From: Ptiloglossa arizonensis
Lineage: Eukaryota; Arthropoda; Insecta; Hymenoptera; Colletidae
DNA length: 64,000 nt
NCBI RefSeq assembly: GCF_051014685.1
Contig: NW_027478400.1
Location: 434,001-498,000 of the forward strand
Direction: 5' to 3'
Each line of letters begins with the position of its first letter. The stretch's first letter is position 1. Shown piece by piece: positions 26,707 to 41,189 of this stretch. The position numbers and the translations under genes were made by a program. Under the pieces are notes generated by a model. The model did not search any database and had not been told where the DNA came from. It was given only the letters and a program-made list of their open reading frames with translations.

Positions 26707-29700
26707 ATCATCAAAATTTTTGCAAGTCTGATACTCGAAACTAATAACTACTATTGGCTAGGGCCAAAATACACATACCGTTGTAATCGGGCGAGCTTCT
26801 ACATTCAGATGCAACAGGAATTTCTCGAGTTCGTCAATCCGTTCGCGAGATATGGGAGTTTGAAGTTAAAGAATGGTTGAGAAACCATCAAAATTTTTGC
26901 AAGTCTGATACTCGAAACCAATAACTGCTATGGCCTAGAGCAAAAATACACATACCATTGTAATCGGGCGAGATTATACTTTTAGATGCAACTGGAATTT
27001 CTCGAGTTGGTAATCCGTTCGCGAGATTTGGGGGTTTGAAGTTAAGGAATGGTTGAGAAACTATCAAAATTTTCCCTGGTCTGATACTCGAAACCAATAA
27101 CTGGAATGGCCTAGGGGAAAAGTACACATACCATTGTAATCGGACGAGTTTCTGCTTTCAGATGCAACTGGAATTTCTCTAGTTCGTCAATACGTTCGCG
27201 AGATATGGGAGTTTGAAGTTAAGGAATGGTTGAGAACCTATCAAAATTTTAGTAAGTCTGATACTCGGAACCAATAACTACCAATGCCTAGGGCAAAAAT
27301 ACACATACCGTTGTAATCGGGCGAGTTTCTACTTTCAGATGCAACAGGAATTTCTCGAGTTCGTCAATCCGTTCGCGAGATATGGAAGTTTGAAGTTAAG
27401 GAATGGTTGAGAAGCCATCAAAATTTTCGCAAGTCTGATACTCGAAACCAATAACTACTATTGCCTAGGGCAAAAATACACATACGGTTGTAATCGGGCG
27501 AGCTTCTACTTTCTGATGCAGCAGTAATTTCTCGTGTTCGTCAATCCGTTCGCGAGATTTGGGGGTTTGAAGTTAAGGAATGGTTGAGAAACTATCAAAA
27601 TTTTCGCTGGTCCGATACTCGAAAACAATAACTGGAATGGCCTAGGGGAAAAGTACACATAGCTTTGTAATTGGACGAGTTTCTGCTTTCAGATGCAACT
27701 GGAATTTCTCTAGCTCGTCAATCCGTTCGCGAGATATGGGAGTTTGAAGTTAAGAAATGGTTGAGAACATATCAAAATTTTAGTAAGTCTGATATTCGAA
27801 ACCAATAACTACCAATGCCTAGGGCAAAAATACACATACCGTTGTAATCGGGCGGGATTATGCTTTTAGATGCAACTGGAATTTCTCGAGTTCGTAATCC
27901 GTTCGCGAGATATGGGAGTTTGAAGTTAAGGAATGGTTGAGAAGCCATCAAAATTTTAGTAAGTCTGATACTCGAAACCAATAACTACTATTGCCTAGGG
28001 CAAAAATACACATACCGTTGTAATCGGGCGAGTTTCTACTTTCAGATACAACAGGAATTTCTCGAGTTCGTCAATCCGTTCGCGAGATATGGGAGATTGA
28101 AGTTAAGGAATGGTTGAGAAGCCATCAAAATTTTCGCAAGTCTGATACTCGAAACCAGTAACTACTATGGCCTAGGGCAAAAATACACATACCATTGTAA
28201 GCGGGCGAGTTTCTGCTTTCAGATGCAACTGGAATTTCTCGAGTTCGTCAATCCGTTCGCGAGATATGGGAGTTTGAAGTTAAGGAATGGTTGAGAAACC
28301 ATCAAAATTTTCGCTGGGCTGATACTCGAAACCAATAACTGGAATGGCCTAGGGGAAAAGTACACATACCACTGTAATCGGGCCAGTTTCTGCTTTCAGA
28401 TGCAACTGGAATTTCTCTAGTTCGTCAATCCGTTCGCGAGATATGGGAGTTTGAAGTTAAGGAATGGTTGAGAAACCATCAAAATTTTCGCAAGTCTTAT
28501 ACTCGAAACCAATAACTACAATTGCCCTGGGCAAAAATACACATACCGTTGTAATCGGGCGATCTTCTACCTTCAGATGCAACAGGAATTTCTCGAGTTC
28601 GTCAATCCGTTCGCGAGATATGGGAGTTTGAAGTTAAGGAATGGTTGAGAAACCATCAAAATTTTCGCAAGTCTGATACTCGAAACCAATAACTGCTATG
28701 GCCTAGGGCAAAAATACACATACCATTGTAATCGGGCGAGATTATGCTTTTAGATGCAACTGGAATTTCTCGAGTTGGTAATCCGTTCGCGAGATTTGGG
28801 GGTTTGAAGTTAAGGAATGGTTGAGAAACTATCAAAATTTTCGCTGGTGTGATACTCGAAACCAATAACTGGAATGACCTAGGGAGAAGTACACATACCA
28901 TTGTAATCGGACGAGTTTCTGCTTTCAGATGCAACTGGAATTTCTCTAGCTCGTCAATCCGTTCGCGAGATATGGGAGTTTGAAGTTAAGAAATGGTTGA
29001 GAACATATCAAAATTTTAGTAAGTCTGATATTCGAAACCAATAACTACCAATGCCTAGGGCAAAAATACACATACCGTTGTAATCGGGCGAGATTATGCT
29101 TGTAGATGCAACTGGAATTTCTCGAGTTCGTAATCCGTTCGCGAGATATGGGAGTTTGAAGTTAAGGAATGCTTGAGAAACCATCAAAATTTTCGCAAGT
29201 CTGATACTCGAAACCAGTAACTACTATGGCCTGGGGCAAAAATACACATACCATTGTAATCGGGCGAGTTTCTGCTTTCAGATGCAACTTGAATTTTTCG
29301 AGTTCGTCAATCCGTTCGCGAGATATGGGAGTTTGAAGTTACGGAATGGTTGAGGAATCATCAAAATTTTCGCAAGTCTGATACTCGAAACCAATAACTA
29401 CTATTGCCTAGGGCAAAAATACACATACCGTTGTTATTGGGCGAGCTTCGGCTTTCAGATGCAGCAGGAATTTCTCGAGTTCGTGAAACCGTTCGCGAGA
29501 TATGGGAGTTTGAAGTTAAGGAATGGTTGAGAAACCATCAAAATTTTCGCTGGTCTGATACTCTAAACCAATAACTGGAATGGCCTAGGGGAAAAGTACA
29601 CATACCACAGTAATCGGGCGAGTTTCTGCTTTCAGATGCAACTGGAATTTCTCTAGTTCGTCAATCCGTTCGCGAGATATTGGAGTTTGAAGTTAAGGAA

Positions 29701-31480
29701 TGGTTGAGAAATCATCAAAATTTTTGCAAGTCTGATACTCGAAACTAATAACTACTATTGGCTAGGGCCAAAATACACATACTGTTGTAATCGGGCGAGC
29801 TTCTACTTTCAGATGCAGCAGGAATTTCTCGAGTTCATCAATCCGTTCGCGAGATATGGGAGTTTGAAATTAAGGAATGGTTGAGAAATCATCAAAATTT
29901 TTGCAAGTCTGATACTCGAAACTAATAACTACTATTGGCTAGGGCCAAAATACACATACTGTTGTAATCGGGCGAGCTTCTACATTCAGATGCAACAGGA
30001 ATTTCTCGAGTTCGTCAATCCGTTCGCGAGATATGGGAGTTTGAAGTTAAGGAATGGTTGAGAAACCATCAAAATTTTTGCAAGTCTGATACTCGAAACC
30101 AATAACTGCTATGGCCTAGAGCAAAAATACACATACCATTGTAATCGGGCGAGATTATACTTTTAGATGCAACTGGAATTTCTCGAGTTGGTAATCCGTT
30201 GGCGAGATTTGGGGGTTTGAAGTTAAGTAATGGTTGAGAGACTATCAAAATTTTCCCTGGTCTGATACTCGAAACCAATAACTGGAATGGCCTAGGGGAA
30301 AAGTACACATACCATTGTAATCGGACGAGTTTCTGCTTTCAGATGCAACTGGAATTTCTCTAGTTCGTCAATACGTTCGCGAGATATGGGAGTTTGAAGT
30401 TAAGGAATGGTTGAGAACCTATCAAAATTTTAGTAAGTCTGATACACGGAACCAATAACTACCAATGCCTAGGGCAAAAATACACATACCGTTGTAATCG
30501 GGCGAGTTTCTACTTTCAGATGCAACAGGAATTTCTCGAGTTCGTCAATCCGTTCGCGAGATATGGAAGTTTGAAGTTAAGGAATGGTTGAGAAGCCATC
30601 AAAATTTTCGCAAGTCTGATACTCGAAACCAATAACTACTATTGCCTAGGGCAAAAATACACATACGGTTGTAATCGGGCGAGCTTCTACTTTCTGATGC
30701 AGCAGGAATTTCTCGTGTTCGTCAATCCGTTCGCGAGATTTGGGGGTTTGAAGTTAAGGAATGGTTGAGAAACTATCAAAATTTTCGCTGGTCCGATACT
30801 CGAAAACAATAACTGGAATGGCCTAGGGGAAAAGTACACATAGCTTTGTAATTGGACGAGTTTCTGCTTTCAGATGCAACTGGAATTTCTCTAGCTCGTC
30901 AATCCGTTCGCGAGATATGGGAGTTTGAAGTTAAGAAATGGTTGAGAACATATCAAAATTTTAGTAAGTCTGATATTCGAAACCAATAACTACCAATGCC
31001 TAGGGCAAAAATACACATACCGTTGTAATCGGGCGGGATTATGCTTTTAGATGCAACTGGAATTTCTCGAGTTCGTAATCCGTTCGCGAGATATGGGAGT
31101 TTGAAGTTAAGGAATGGTTGAGAAGCCATCAAAATTTTAGTAAGTCTGATACTCGAAACCAATAACTACTATTGCCTAGGGCAAAAATACACATACCGTT
31201 GTAATCGGGCGAGTTTCTACTTTCAGATACAACAGGAATTTCTCGAGTTCGTCAATCCGTTCGCGAGATATGGGAGATTGAAGTTAAGGAATGGTTGAGA
31301 AGCCATCAAAATTTTCGCAAGTCTGATACTCGAAACCAGTAACTACTATGGCCTAGGGCAAAAATACACATACATTGTAATCGGGCGAGTTTCTGCTTTC
31401 AGATGCAACTGGAATTTCTCGAGTTCGTCAATCCGTTCGCGAGATATGGGAGTTTGAAGTTAAGGAATGGTTGAGAAACC
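26707..31480. repeat. 3,181-bp offset duplication of about 1.6 kb
   Basis: About 1.6 kb at 26707-28300 recurs at 29888-31480 with offset 3,181 bp (18 monomers with a net 5-bp loss). Shared variants include 'gagatttgggggtttg', 'tcccctggtctgat' and 'cacatagctttgtaattgg'. At the end of the tract copy 1 continues with 'gctgggctgat' and copy 2 with 'gcaagtctgat', which marks a breakpoint. Confidence 0.85.
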
Positions 31481-33492
31481 ATCAAAATTTTCGCAAGTCT
31501 GATACTCGAAACCAATAACTGCTATGGCCTAGGGCAAAAATACACATACCATTGTAATCGGGCGAGATTATGCTTTTAGATGCAACTGGAATTTCTCGAG
31601 TTGGTAATCCGTTCGCGAGATTTGGGGGTTTGAAGTTAAGGAATGGTTGAGAAACTATCAAAATTTTCGCTGGTGTGATACTCGAAACCAATAACTGGAA
31701 TGACCTAGGGAGAAGTACACATACCATTGTAATCGGACGAGTTTCTGCTTTCAGATGCAACTGGAATTTCTCTAGCTCGTCAATCCGTTCGCGAGATATG
31801 GGAGTTTGAAGTTAAGAAATGGTTGAGAACATATCAAAATTTTAGTAAGTCTGATATTCGAAACCAATAACTACCAATGCCTAGGGCAAAAATACACATA
31901 CCGTTGTAATCGGGCGGGATTATGCTTTTAGATGCAACTGGAATTTCTCGAGTTCGTAATCCGTTCGCGAGATATGGGAGTTTGAAGTTAAGGAATGGTT
32001 GAGAAGCCATCAAAATTTTAGTAAGTCTGATACTCGAAACCAATAACTACTATTGCCTAGGGCAAAAATACACATACCGTTGTAATCGGGCGAGTTTCTA
32101 CTTTCAGATACAACAGGAATTTCTCGAGTTCGTCAATCCGTTCGCGAGATATGGGAGATTGAAGTTAAGGAATGGTTGAGAAGCCATCAAAATTTTCGCA
32201 AGTCTGATACTCGAAACCAGTAACTACTATGGCCTAGGGCAAAAATACACATACCATTGTAATCGGGCGAGTTTCTGCTTTCAGATGCAACTGGAATTTC
32301 TCGAGTTCGTCAATCCGTTCGCGAGATATGGGAGTTTGAAGTTAAGGAATGGTTGAGAAACCATCAAAATTTTCGCTGGGCTGATACTCGAAACCAATAA
32401 CTGGAATGGCCTAGGGGAAAAGTACACATACCACTGTAATCGGGCCAGTTTCTGCTTTCAGATGCAACTGGAATTTCTCTAGTTCGTCAATCCGTTCGCG
32501 AGATATGGGAGTTTGAAGTTAAGGAATGGTTGAGAAACCATCAAAATTTTCGCAAGTCTTATACTCGAAACCAATAACTACAATTGCCTAGGGCAAAAAT
32601 ACACATACCGTTGTAATCGGGCGATCTTCTACCTTCAGATGCAACAGGAATTTCTCGAGTTCGTCAATCCGTTCGCGAGATATGGGAGTTTGAAGTTAAG
32701 GAATGGTTGAGAAACCATCAAAATTTTCGCAAGTCTGATACTCGAAACCAATAACTGCTATGGCCTAGGGCAAAAATACACATACCATTGTAATCGGGCG
32801 AGATTATGCTTTTAGATGCAACTGGAATTTCTCGAGTTGGTAATCCGTTCGCGAGATTTGGGGGTTTGAAGTTAAGGAATGGTTGAGAAACTATCAAAAT
32901 TTTCGCTGGTGTGATACTCGAAACCAATAACTGGAATGACCTAGGGAGAAGTACACATACCATTGTAATCGGACGAGTTTCTGCTTTCAGATGCAACTGG
33001 AATTTCTCTAGCTCGTCAATCCGTTCGCGAGATATGGGAGTTTGAAGTTAAGAAATGGTTGAGAACATATCAAAATTTTAGTAAGTCTGATATTCGAAAC
33101 CAATAACTACCAATGCCTAGGGCAAAAATACACATACCGTTGTAATCGGGCGAGATTATGCTTGTAGATGCAACTGGAATTTCTCGAGTTCGTAATCCGT
33201 TCGCGAGATATGGGAGTTTGAAGTTAAGGAATGCTTGAGAAACCATCAAAATTTTCGCAAGTCTGATACTCGAAACCAGTAACTACTGTGGCCTGGGGCA
33301 AAAATACACATACCATTGTAATCGGGCGAGTTTCTGCTTTCAGATGCAACTTGAATTTTTCGAGTTCGTCAATCCGTTCGCGAGATATGGGAGTTTGAAG
33401 TTAAGGAATGGTTGAGGAATCATCAAAATTTTCGCAAGTCTGATACTCGAAACCAATAACTACTATTGCCTAGGGCAAAAATACACATACCG
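27690..33492. repeat. 4,062-bp offset duplication of about 1.7 kb
   Basis: 27690-29430 recurs at 31752-33492, an offset of 4,062 bp (about 23 monomers). Part of the same material is present a third time around 31480-31760, so duplications overlap. Shared variants include 'ggtgtgatactcg', 'gacctagggagaagtac' and 'gcttgtagatgcaactgg'. The overlap of 18-, 16-, 7- and 5-monomer offsets here shows successive unequal exchanges and not one fixed higher-order unit. Confidence 0.8.
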
Positions 33493-35339
33493 TTGTAATC
33501 GGGCGAGATTATGCTTGTAGATGCAACTGGAATTTCTCTAGTTCGTCAATCCGTTCGCGAGATATGGGAGTTTGAAGTTAAGGAATGGTTGAGAAATCAT
33601 CAAAATTTTCGCAAGTCTGATACCCGAAACAAATAACTACTATTGCCTAGGGCAAAAATACACATACCGTTGTAATCGGGCGAGCTTCTACTTTCAGATG
33701 CAGCAGGAATTTCTCGAGTTCATCAATCCGTTCGCGAGATATGGGAGTTTGAAGTTAAGGAATGGTTGAGAAATCATCAAAATTTTTGCAAGTCTGATAC
33801 TCGAAACTAATAACAACTATTGGCTAGGTCCAAAATACACATACTGTTGTAATCGGGCGAGCTTCTACATTCAGATGCAACAGGAATTTCTCGAGTTCGT
33901 CAATCCGTTCGCGAGATATGGGAGTTTGAAGTTAAGGAATGGTTGAGAAACCATCAAAATTTTTGCAAGTCTGATACTCGGAACCAATAACTACCAATGC
34001 CTAGGGCAAAAATACATATACCGTTGTAATCGGGCGAGTTTCTACTTTCAGATGCAACAGGAATTTCTCGAGTTCGTCAATCCGTTCGCGAGATATGGAA
34101 GTTTGAAGTTAAGGAATGGTTGAGAAGCCATCAAAATTTTCGCAAGTCTGATACTCGAAACCAATAACTACTATTGCCTAGAGCAAAAATACACATACCG
34201 TTGTAATCGGGCGAGCTTCTACTTTCAGATGCAGCAGGAATTTCTCGTGTTCGTCAATCCGTTCGCGAGATTTGGGGGTTTGAAGTTAAGGAATGGTTGA
34301 GAAACTATCAAAATTTTCCCTGGTCCGATACTCGAAACCAATAACTGGAATGGCCTAGGGGAAAAGTACACATACCGTTGTAATCGGGCGAGATTATGCT
34401 TTTAGATGCAACAGGAATTTCTCGAGTTCGTAATCCGTTCGCGAGATATGGGAGTTTGAAGTTAAGGAATGTTTGAGAAGCCATCAAAATTTTCGCAAGT
34501 CTCATACTCGAAACCAATAACTACAATTGCCTAGGGCAAAAATACACATACCGTTGTAATCGGCCGATCTTCTACCTTCAGATGCAACAGGAATTTCTCG
34601 AGTTCGTCCATCCGTTCGCGAGATATGGGAGTTTGAAGTTAAGGAATGGTTGAGAAACCATCAAAATTTTCGCAAGTCTGATACTCGAAACCAATAACTA
34701 CTATTGCCTAGGGCAAAAATACACACACCGTTGTAATCGGGCGAGCTTCTACTTTCTGATGCAGCTGGAATTTCTCGTGTTCGTCAATCCGTTCGCGAGC
34801 TTTGGGGGTTTGAATTTAAGGAATGGTTGAGAACCTATCAAAATTTTAGTAAGTCTGATACTCGAAACCAATAACTACCAATGCCTAGGGCAAAAATACA
34901 CATACCGTTGTAATCGGGCGAGATTATGCTTTTAGATGCAACTGGAATTTCTCGAGTTCGTAATCCGTTCGCGAGATATGGGAGTTTGAAGTTAAGGAAT
35001 GTTTGAGAAGCCATCAAAATTTTCGCAAGTCTCATACTCGAAACCAATAACTACAATTGCCTAGGGCAAAAATACACATACCGTTGTAATCGGCCGATCT
35101 TCTACCTTCAGATGCAACAGGAATTTCTCGAGTTCGTCAATCCGTTCGCGAGATATGGGAGTTTGAAGTTAAGGAATGGTTGAGACACTATCAAAATTTT
35201 CGTCAGTCTGATACTCGAAACCAATAACTGCTATTGCCTAGGGCAAGAATACAAATACCATTATAATCGGGCGAGATTATGCGTTCAGATGCAACTGGAA
35301 TTTCTCGAGTTGGTAATCCGTTCGCGAGATATGGGAGTT

Positions 35340-38300
35340 GGAAGTTAAGGAATGGTTGAGACACCATCAAAATTTTCGCAAGTCTGGTACTCGAAACCAA
35401 TAACTGCTATGCCCTAGGGCAAGAATACAAATACCATTATAATCAGGTGAGGTTATGCTTTCAGATGCAACTGGAAGTTCTCGAGTTGGTAATCCGTTTG
35501 CGAGATATGGGATTTTGCAGTTAAGGAATGGTTGACAAATCATCAAAATTTTCGCAAGTATGATACTAAAAACCAATAACTACTATTGCCTAGGGCAAAA
35601 ATAAACATACCGTTGTAATCGGGCCAGCTTCTACTTTCAGATGCAGCAGGAATTTTTCGAGTTCGTCAATCCGTTCGCGAGATTTGGGGGTTTGAAGTTA
35701 AGGAAATGTTGAGAAACTATCAAAATTTTCGCTGGTCTGATACTCCAAACCAATAACTGGAATGGCCTAGGGGAATAGTACACATACCTTTGTAATCGGA
35801 CGAGTTTCTGCTTTCAGATGCAACTGGAATTTCTCTAGTTCGTCAATCCGTTCGCGAGATATGGGAGTTTGAAGTTAAGGAATGGTTGAGAAACCATCAA
35901 AATTTTCGCAAGTCTGATACTCGAAACCAATAACTACTATTGCCTAGGGCAAAAATACACATACCGTTGTAATCGGGCGAGCTTCTACTTTCAGATGCAG
36001 CAGGAATTTCTCGAGTTCGTCAATCCGTTCGCGAGATATGGGAGTTTGAAGTTAAGGAATGGTTGAGAAGCCATCAAAATTTTGGCAAGTCTGATACACC
36101 AAACCAATAACTACAATTGCCTAGGGCAAAAATACACATACCGTTGTAATCGGGCGATCTTGTACCTTCAGATGCAACAGGAATTTCTCGAGTTCGTCAA
36201 TCCGTTCGCGAGATATGGGAGTTTGAAGTTAAGGAATGGTTGAGAAGCTATCAAAATTTTCGCAAGTCTGATACTCGAAACCAATAACTGCTATGGCCTA
36301 GGGCAAAAATGCACATACCTTTGTAATCGGGCGAGTTTCTGCTTTCAGATGCAACTGGTATTTCTCGAGTTCGTCAATCCGTTCGCGAGATATGGGAGTT
36401 TGAAGTTAAGGAATGGTTGAGAAATCATCAAAATTTTTGCAAGTCTGATACTCGAAACTAATAACGACTATTGCCTAGGGCCAAAATACACATACCGTTG
36501 TAATCGGGCGAGCTTCTACATTCAGATGCAACAGGAATGTCTCGAGTTCGTCAATCCGTTCGTGAGATATGGGAGTTTGTAGTTAAGGAATGGTTGACAA
36601 ATCATCAAAATTTTCGCAAGTATGATACTAAAAACCAATAAGTACTATTGCCCAGGGCAAAAATACACATACCGTTGTAATCGGGCCAGCTTCTACTTTC
36701 AGATGCAGCAGGAATTTCTCGAGTTCGTCAATCCGTTCGCGAGATTTGGGGGTTTGAAGTTAAGGAAATGTTGAGAAACTATCAAAATTTTCGCTGGTCT
36801 GATACTCGAAACCAATAACTGGAATGGCCTAGGGGAATAGTACACATACCATTGTAATCGGGCGAGCTTCTACTTTCAGATGCAGCAGGAATTTCTCGAG
36901 TTCGTCAATCCGTTCGCGAGATAGGGAGTTTGAAGTTAAGGAATGGTTGAGAAACCATCAAAATTTTCGAAAGTCTGATACTCGAAACCAATAACTGCTA
37001 TGGCCTAGGGCAAAAATACATACCACTGTAATCGGGCGAGATTATGCTTTTAGATGCAACTGGAATTTCTCGAGTTGGTAATCCGTTCGCGAGATATGGG
37101 AGTTTGAAGTTAAGGAATGGTTGAGAAATCATCAAAATTTTCGCTGGTCTGATACTCGAAACCAATAACTACAATTGCCTAGGGCAAAAATACACATACC
37201 GTTGTAATCGGGCGAGTTTCTGCTTTCACATGCAACAGGTATTTCTCGAGTTCTTCAATCCGTTCGCGAGATATGAGACTTTGAAATTAAGGAATGGTTG
37301 AGAAACGATCAAAATTTTCGCAAGTCTGATACTCGAAACCAATAACTACTATTGCCTGGGGCAAAAATACACATACCGTTGTAATCGGGCGAGTTTCTGC
37401 TTTCAGATGCAACAGGAATTTCTCGAGTTCGTCAATCCGTTCGCGAGATATGGGAGTTTGAAGTTAAGGAATGGTTGAGAAACCATCAAAATTTTCGATG
37501 GTCTGATACTCGAAACCAATAACTACAATTGCCTAGGGCAAAAATACACATACTGTTGTAATCGGGCAAGTTTCTACTTTCAGATGCAACAGGAATTTCT
37601 CGAGTTCGTCAATCCGTTCGCGAGATATGGGAGTTTGAACTTAAGGAATGGTTGAGAAAGCATCAAAATTTTCGCAACCCTGATACTCGAAACCAATAAC
37701 TTCTATTGCCTAGGGCAAAAATACACATACCGTTGTAATCGGGCCAGCTTCTACTTTCAGATGCAACAGGAATTTCTCGAGTTCGTCAATCCGTTCGCGA
37801 GATATGGGAGTTTGAAGTTAAGGAATGGTTGAGAAGCCATCAAAATTTTGGCAAGTCTGATACTCGAAACCAATAACTACTATTGCCTGGGGCAAAAATA
37901 CACATACCGTTGTAATCGGGCGAGTTTCTGCTTTCAGATGCAACAGGAATTTCTCGAGTTCGTCAATCCGTTCGCGAGATATGGGAGTTTGAAGTTAAGG
38001 AATGGTTGAGACACCATCAAAATTTTCGCAAGTCTGGTACTCGAAACCAATAACTGCTATGCCCTAGGGCAAGAATACAAATACCATTATAATCGGGCGA
38101 GGTTATGCTTTCAGATGCAACTGGAATTTCTGGAGTTGGTAATCCGTTTGCGAGATATGGGATTTTGTAGTTAAGGAATGGTTGACAAATCATCAAAATT
38201 TTCGCAAGTATGATACTAAAAACCAATAACTACTATTGCCTAGAGCAAAAATACACACACCGTTGTAATCGGGCCAGCTTCTACTTTCAGATGCAGCAGG

Positions 38301-40480
38301 ATTTTCTCGAGTTCGTCAATCCGTCCGCGAGATTTGGGGGTTTGAAGTTAAGGAAATGTTGACAAACTATCAAAATTTTCGCTGGTCTGATACTCCAAAC
38401 CAATAACTGGAATGGCCTAGGGGAATAGTACACATACCTTTGTAATCGGACGAGTTTCTGCTTTCAGATCCAACTGGAATTTCTCTAGTTCGTCAATCCG
38501 TTCGCGAGATATGGGAGTTTGAAGTTAAGGAATGGTTGAGAAACCATCAAAATTTTCGCAAGTCTGATACTCGAAACCAATAACTACTATTGCCTAGGGC
38601 AAAAATACACATACCGTTGTAATCGGGCGAGCTTCTACTTTCAGATGCAGCAGGAATTTCTCGAGTTCGTCAATCCGTTCGCGAGATATGGGAGTTTGAA
38701 GTTAAGGAATGGTTGAGAAGCCATCAAAATTTTGGCAAGTCTGATACTCGAAACCAATAACTACAATTGCCTAAGGCAAAAATACACATACCGTTGTAAT
38801 CGGGCGATCTTGTACCTTCAGATGCAACAGGAATTTCTCGAGTTCGTCAATCCGTTCGCGAGATATGGGAGTTTGAAGTTAAGGAATGGTTGAGAAACCA
38901 TCAAAATTTTCGCAAGTCTGATACTCGAAACCAATAACTACTATTGCCTAGGGCAAGAATACAAATACCATTATAATCGGGCGAGATTATGCTTTCAGAT
39001 GCAACTGGAATTTCTCGAGTTGGTAATCCGTTCGCGAGATATGGGAGTTTGTAGTTAAGGAATGGTTGACAAATCATCAAAATTTTCGCAAGTATGATAC
39101 TAAAAACCAATAACTACAATTGCCTAGGGCAAAAATACACATACTGTTGCAATCGGGCGAGTTTCTACTTTCAGATGCAACAGGAATTTCTCGAGTTCGT
39201 CAATCCGTTCGCGAGACATGGCAGTTTGAACTTAAGGAATGCTTGAGAAAGCATCAAAATTTTCGCAAGTCTGATACTCGAAACCAATAACAGGAATGGC
39301 CTAGGGGAATAGTACACATACCTTTGTAATCGGACGAGTTTCTGCATTCAGATGCAACTGGAATTTCACTAGTTCGTCAATCCGTTCGCGAGATATGGGA
39401 GTTTGAAGTTAAGGAATGGTTGAGAAACCATCAAAATTTTCGCAAGTCTGATAATCGAAACCAATAACTACTATTGCCTAGGGCAAAAATAAACATACCG
39501 TTGTAATCGGGCGAGCTTCTACTTTCAGATGCAGCAGGAATTTCTCGAGTTCGTCAATCCGCTCGCGAGATATGGGAGTTTGAAGTTAAGGAATGGTGGA
39601 GAAACCATCAAAATTTTCGCAAGTCTGATACACGAAACCAAGAACCTCTATTGCCTAGGGCAAAAATACACGTACCGTTGTAATCGGGCCAGCTTCTACT
39701 TTCAGATGCAACAGGAATTTCTCGAGATCGTCAATCCGTTCGCGAGATATGGGAGTTTGAACTTAAGGAATGGTTGAGAAAGCATCAAAATTTTCGCAAG
39801 CCTGATACTCGAAACCAATAGCTACTATTGCCTAGGGCAAAAATACACATACCGTTGTAATCGGGCGAGTTTCTGCTTTCAGATGCAACAGGAATTTATC
39901 GAGTTCGTCAATCCGTTCGCGAGATATGGGAGTTTGAAGTTAAGGAATGGTTGAGACACCATCAAAATTTTCGCAAGTCTGGTACTCGAAACCAATAACT
40001 GCTATGCCCTAGGGCAAGAATACAAATACCATTATAATCGGGCGAGGTTATGCTTTCAGATGCAACTGGAATTTCTCGAGTTGGTAATCCGTTTGCGAGA
40101 TATGGGATTTTGTAGTTAAGGAATGGTTGACAAATCGTCAAAATTTTCGCAAGTATGATACTAAAAACCAATAACTAGTATTGCCTAGAGCAAAAATACA
40201 CATACCGTTGTAATCGGGCCAGCTTCTACTTTCAGATGCAGCAGGAATTTCTCGAGTTCGTCAATCCGTTCGCGAGATTTGGGGGTTTGAAGTTAAGGAA
40301 ATGTTGAGAAACTATCAAAATTTTCGCTGGTCTGATACTCCAAACCAATAACTGGAATGGCCTAGGGGAATAGTACACATACCTTTGTAATCGGACGAGT
40401 TTCTGCTTTCAGATGCAACTGGAATTTCTCTAGTACGTCAATCCGTTCGCGAGATATGGGAGTTTGAAGTTAAGGAATGG
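35340..40480. repeat. 15-mer and 11-mer offset duplications
   Basis: 35340-36240 recurs at 37990-38890 (offset 2,650 bp, 15 monomers). The first part of that tract recurs again from about 39935 (offset 1,945 bp, 11 monomers). Shared variants are 'caagaatacaaatacc', 'gagatatgggattttg', 'gtatgatactaaaaacc' and 'ggggaatagtacac'. Confidence 0.82.
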
Positions 40481-41189
40481 TTGAGAAACCATCAAAATTT
40501 TCGCAAGTCTGATACTCGAAACCAATAACTGGAATGGCCTAGGGGAATAGTACACATACCTTTGTAATCGGACGAGTTTCTGCTTTCAGATGCAACTGGA
40601 ATTTCACTAGTTCGTCAATCCGTTCGCGAGATATGGGAGTTTGAAGTTAAGGAATGGTTGAGAAACCATCAAAATTTTCGCAAGTCTGATACTCGAACCA
40701 ATAACTACTATTGCCTAGGGCAAAAATACACATACCGTTGTAATCGGGCGAGCTTCTACTTTCAGATGCAGCAGGAATTTCTCGAGTTCGTCAATCCGTT
40801 CGCGAGATATGGGAGTTTGAAGTTAAGGAATGGTTGAGAAACCATCAAAATTTTCGATGGTCTGATACTCGAAACCAATAACTACAATTGCCTAGGGCAT
40901 AAATACACATACAGTTGTAATCGGGCGAGTTTCTGCTTTCAGATGCAACAGGAATTTCTCGAGTTTGTCAATCCGTTCGCGAGATATGGGAGTTTGAAGT
41001 TAAGGAATGCTTGAGAAACCATCAAAATTGTTGCAAGTCTGATACTCGAAACCAATAACTAGAAAGGCTTAGGGGAAAAATACACATACCTTTGCAATCG
41101 GGCGAGTTTCTACTTTCAGATGCAATAGGAATTTCTCGAGTTCGTCAATCCGTTCGCGAGATATGGGAGTTTGAAGTTACGGAATGGTT

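Larger units (their letters stand above)
22800..26886. repeat. 18-monomer (3,186-bp) offset duplication
   Basis: About 0.9 kb at 22800-23700 recurs at 25986-26886. Matched pairs include 'ccattctaat' at 23061 and 26247, and 'atcatcaaaatttttgc' at 23521 and 26707. The offset is exactly 18 x 177 bp. Shared private variants include 'gagattgaagtt', 'aaccagtaactac', 'caacttgaatttttcgag' and 'ttgttattggg'. Confidence 0.85.
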
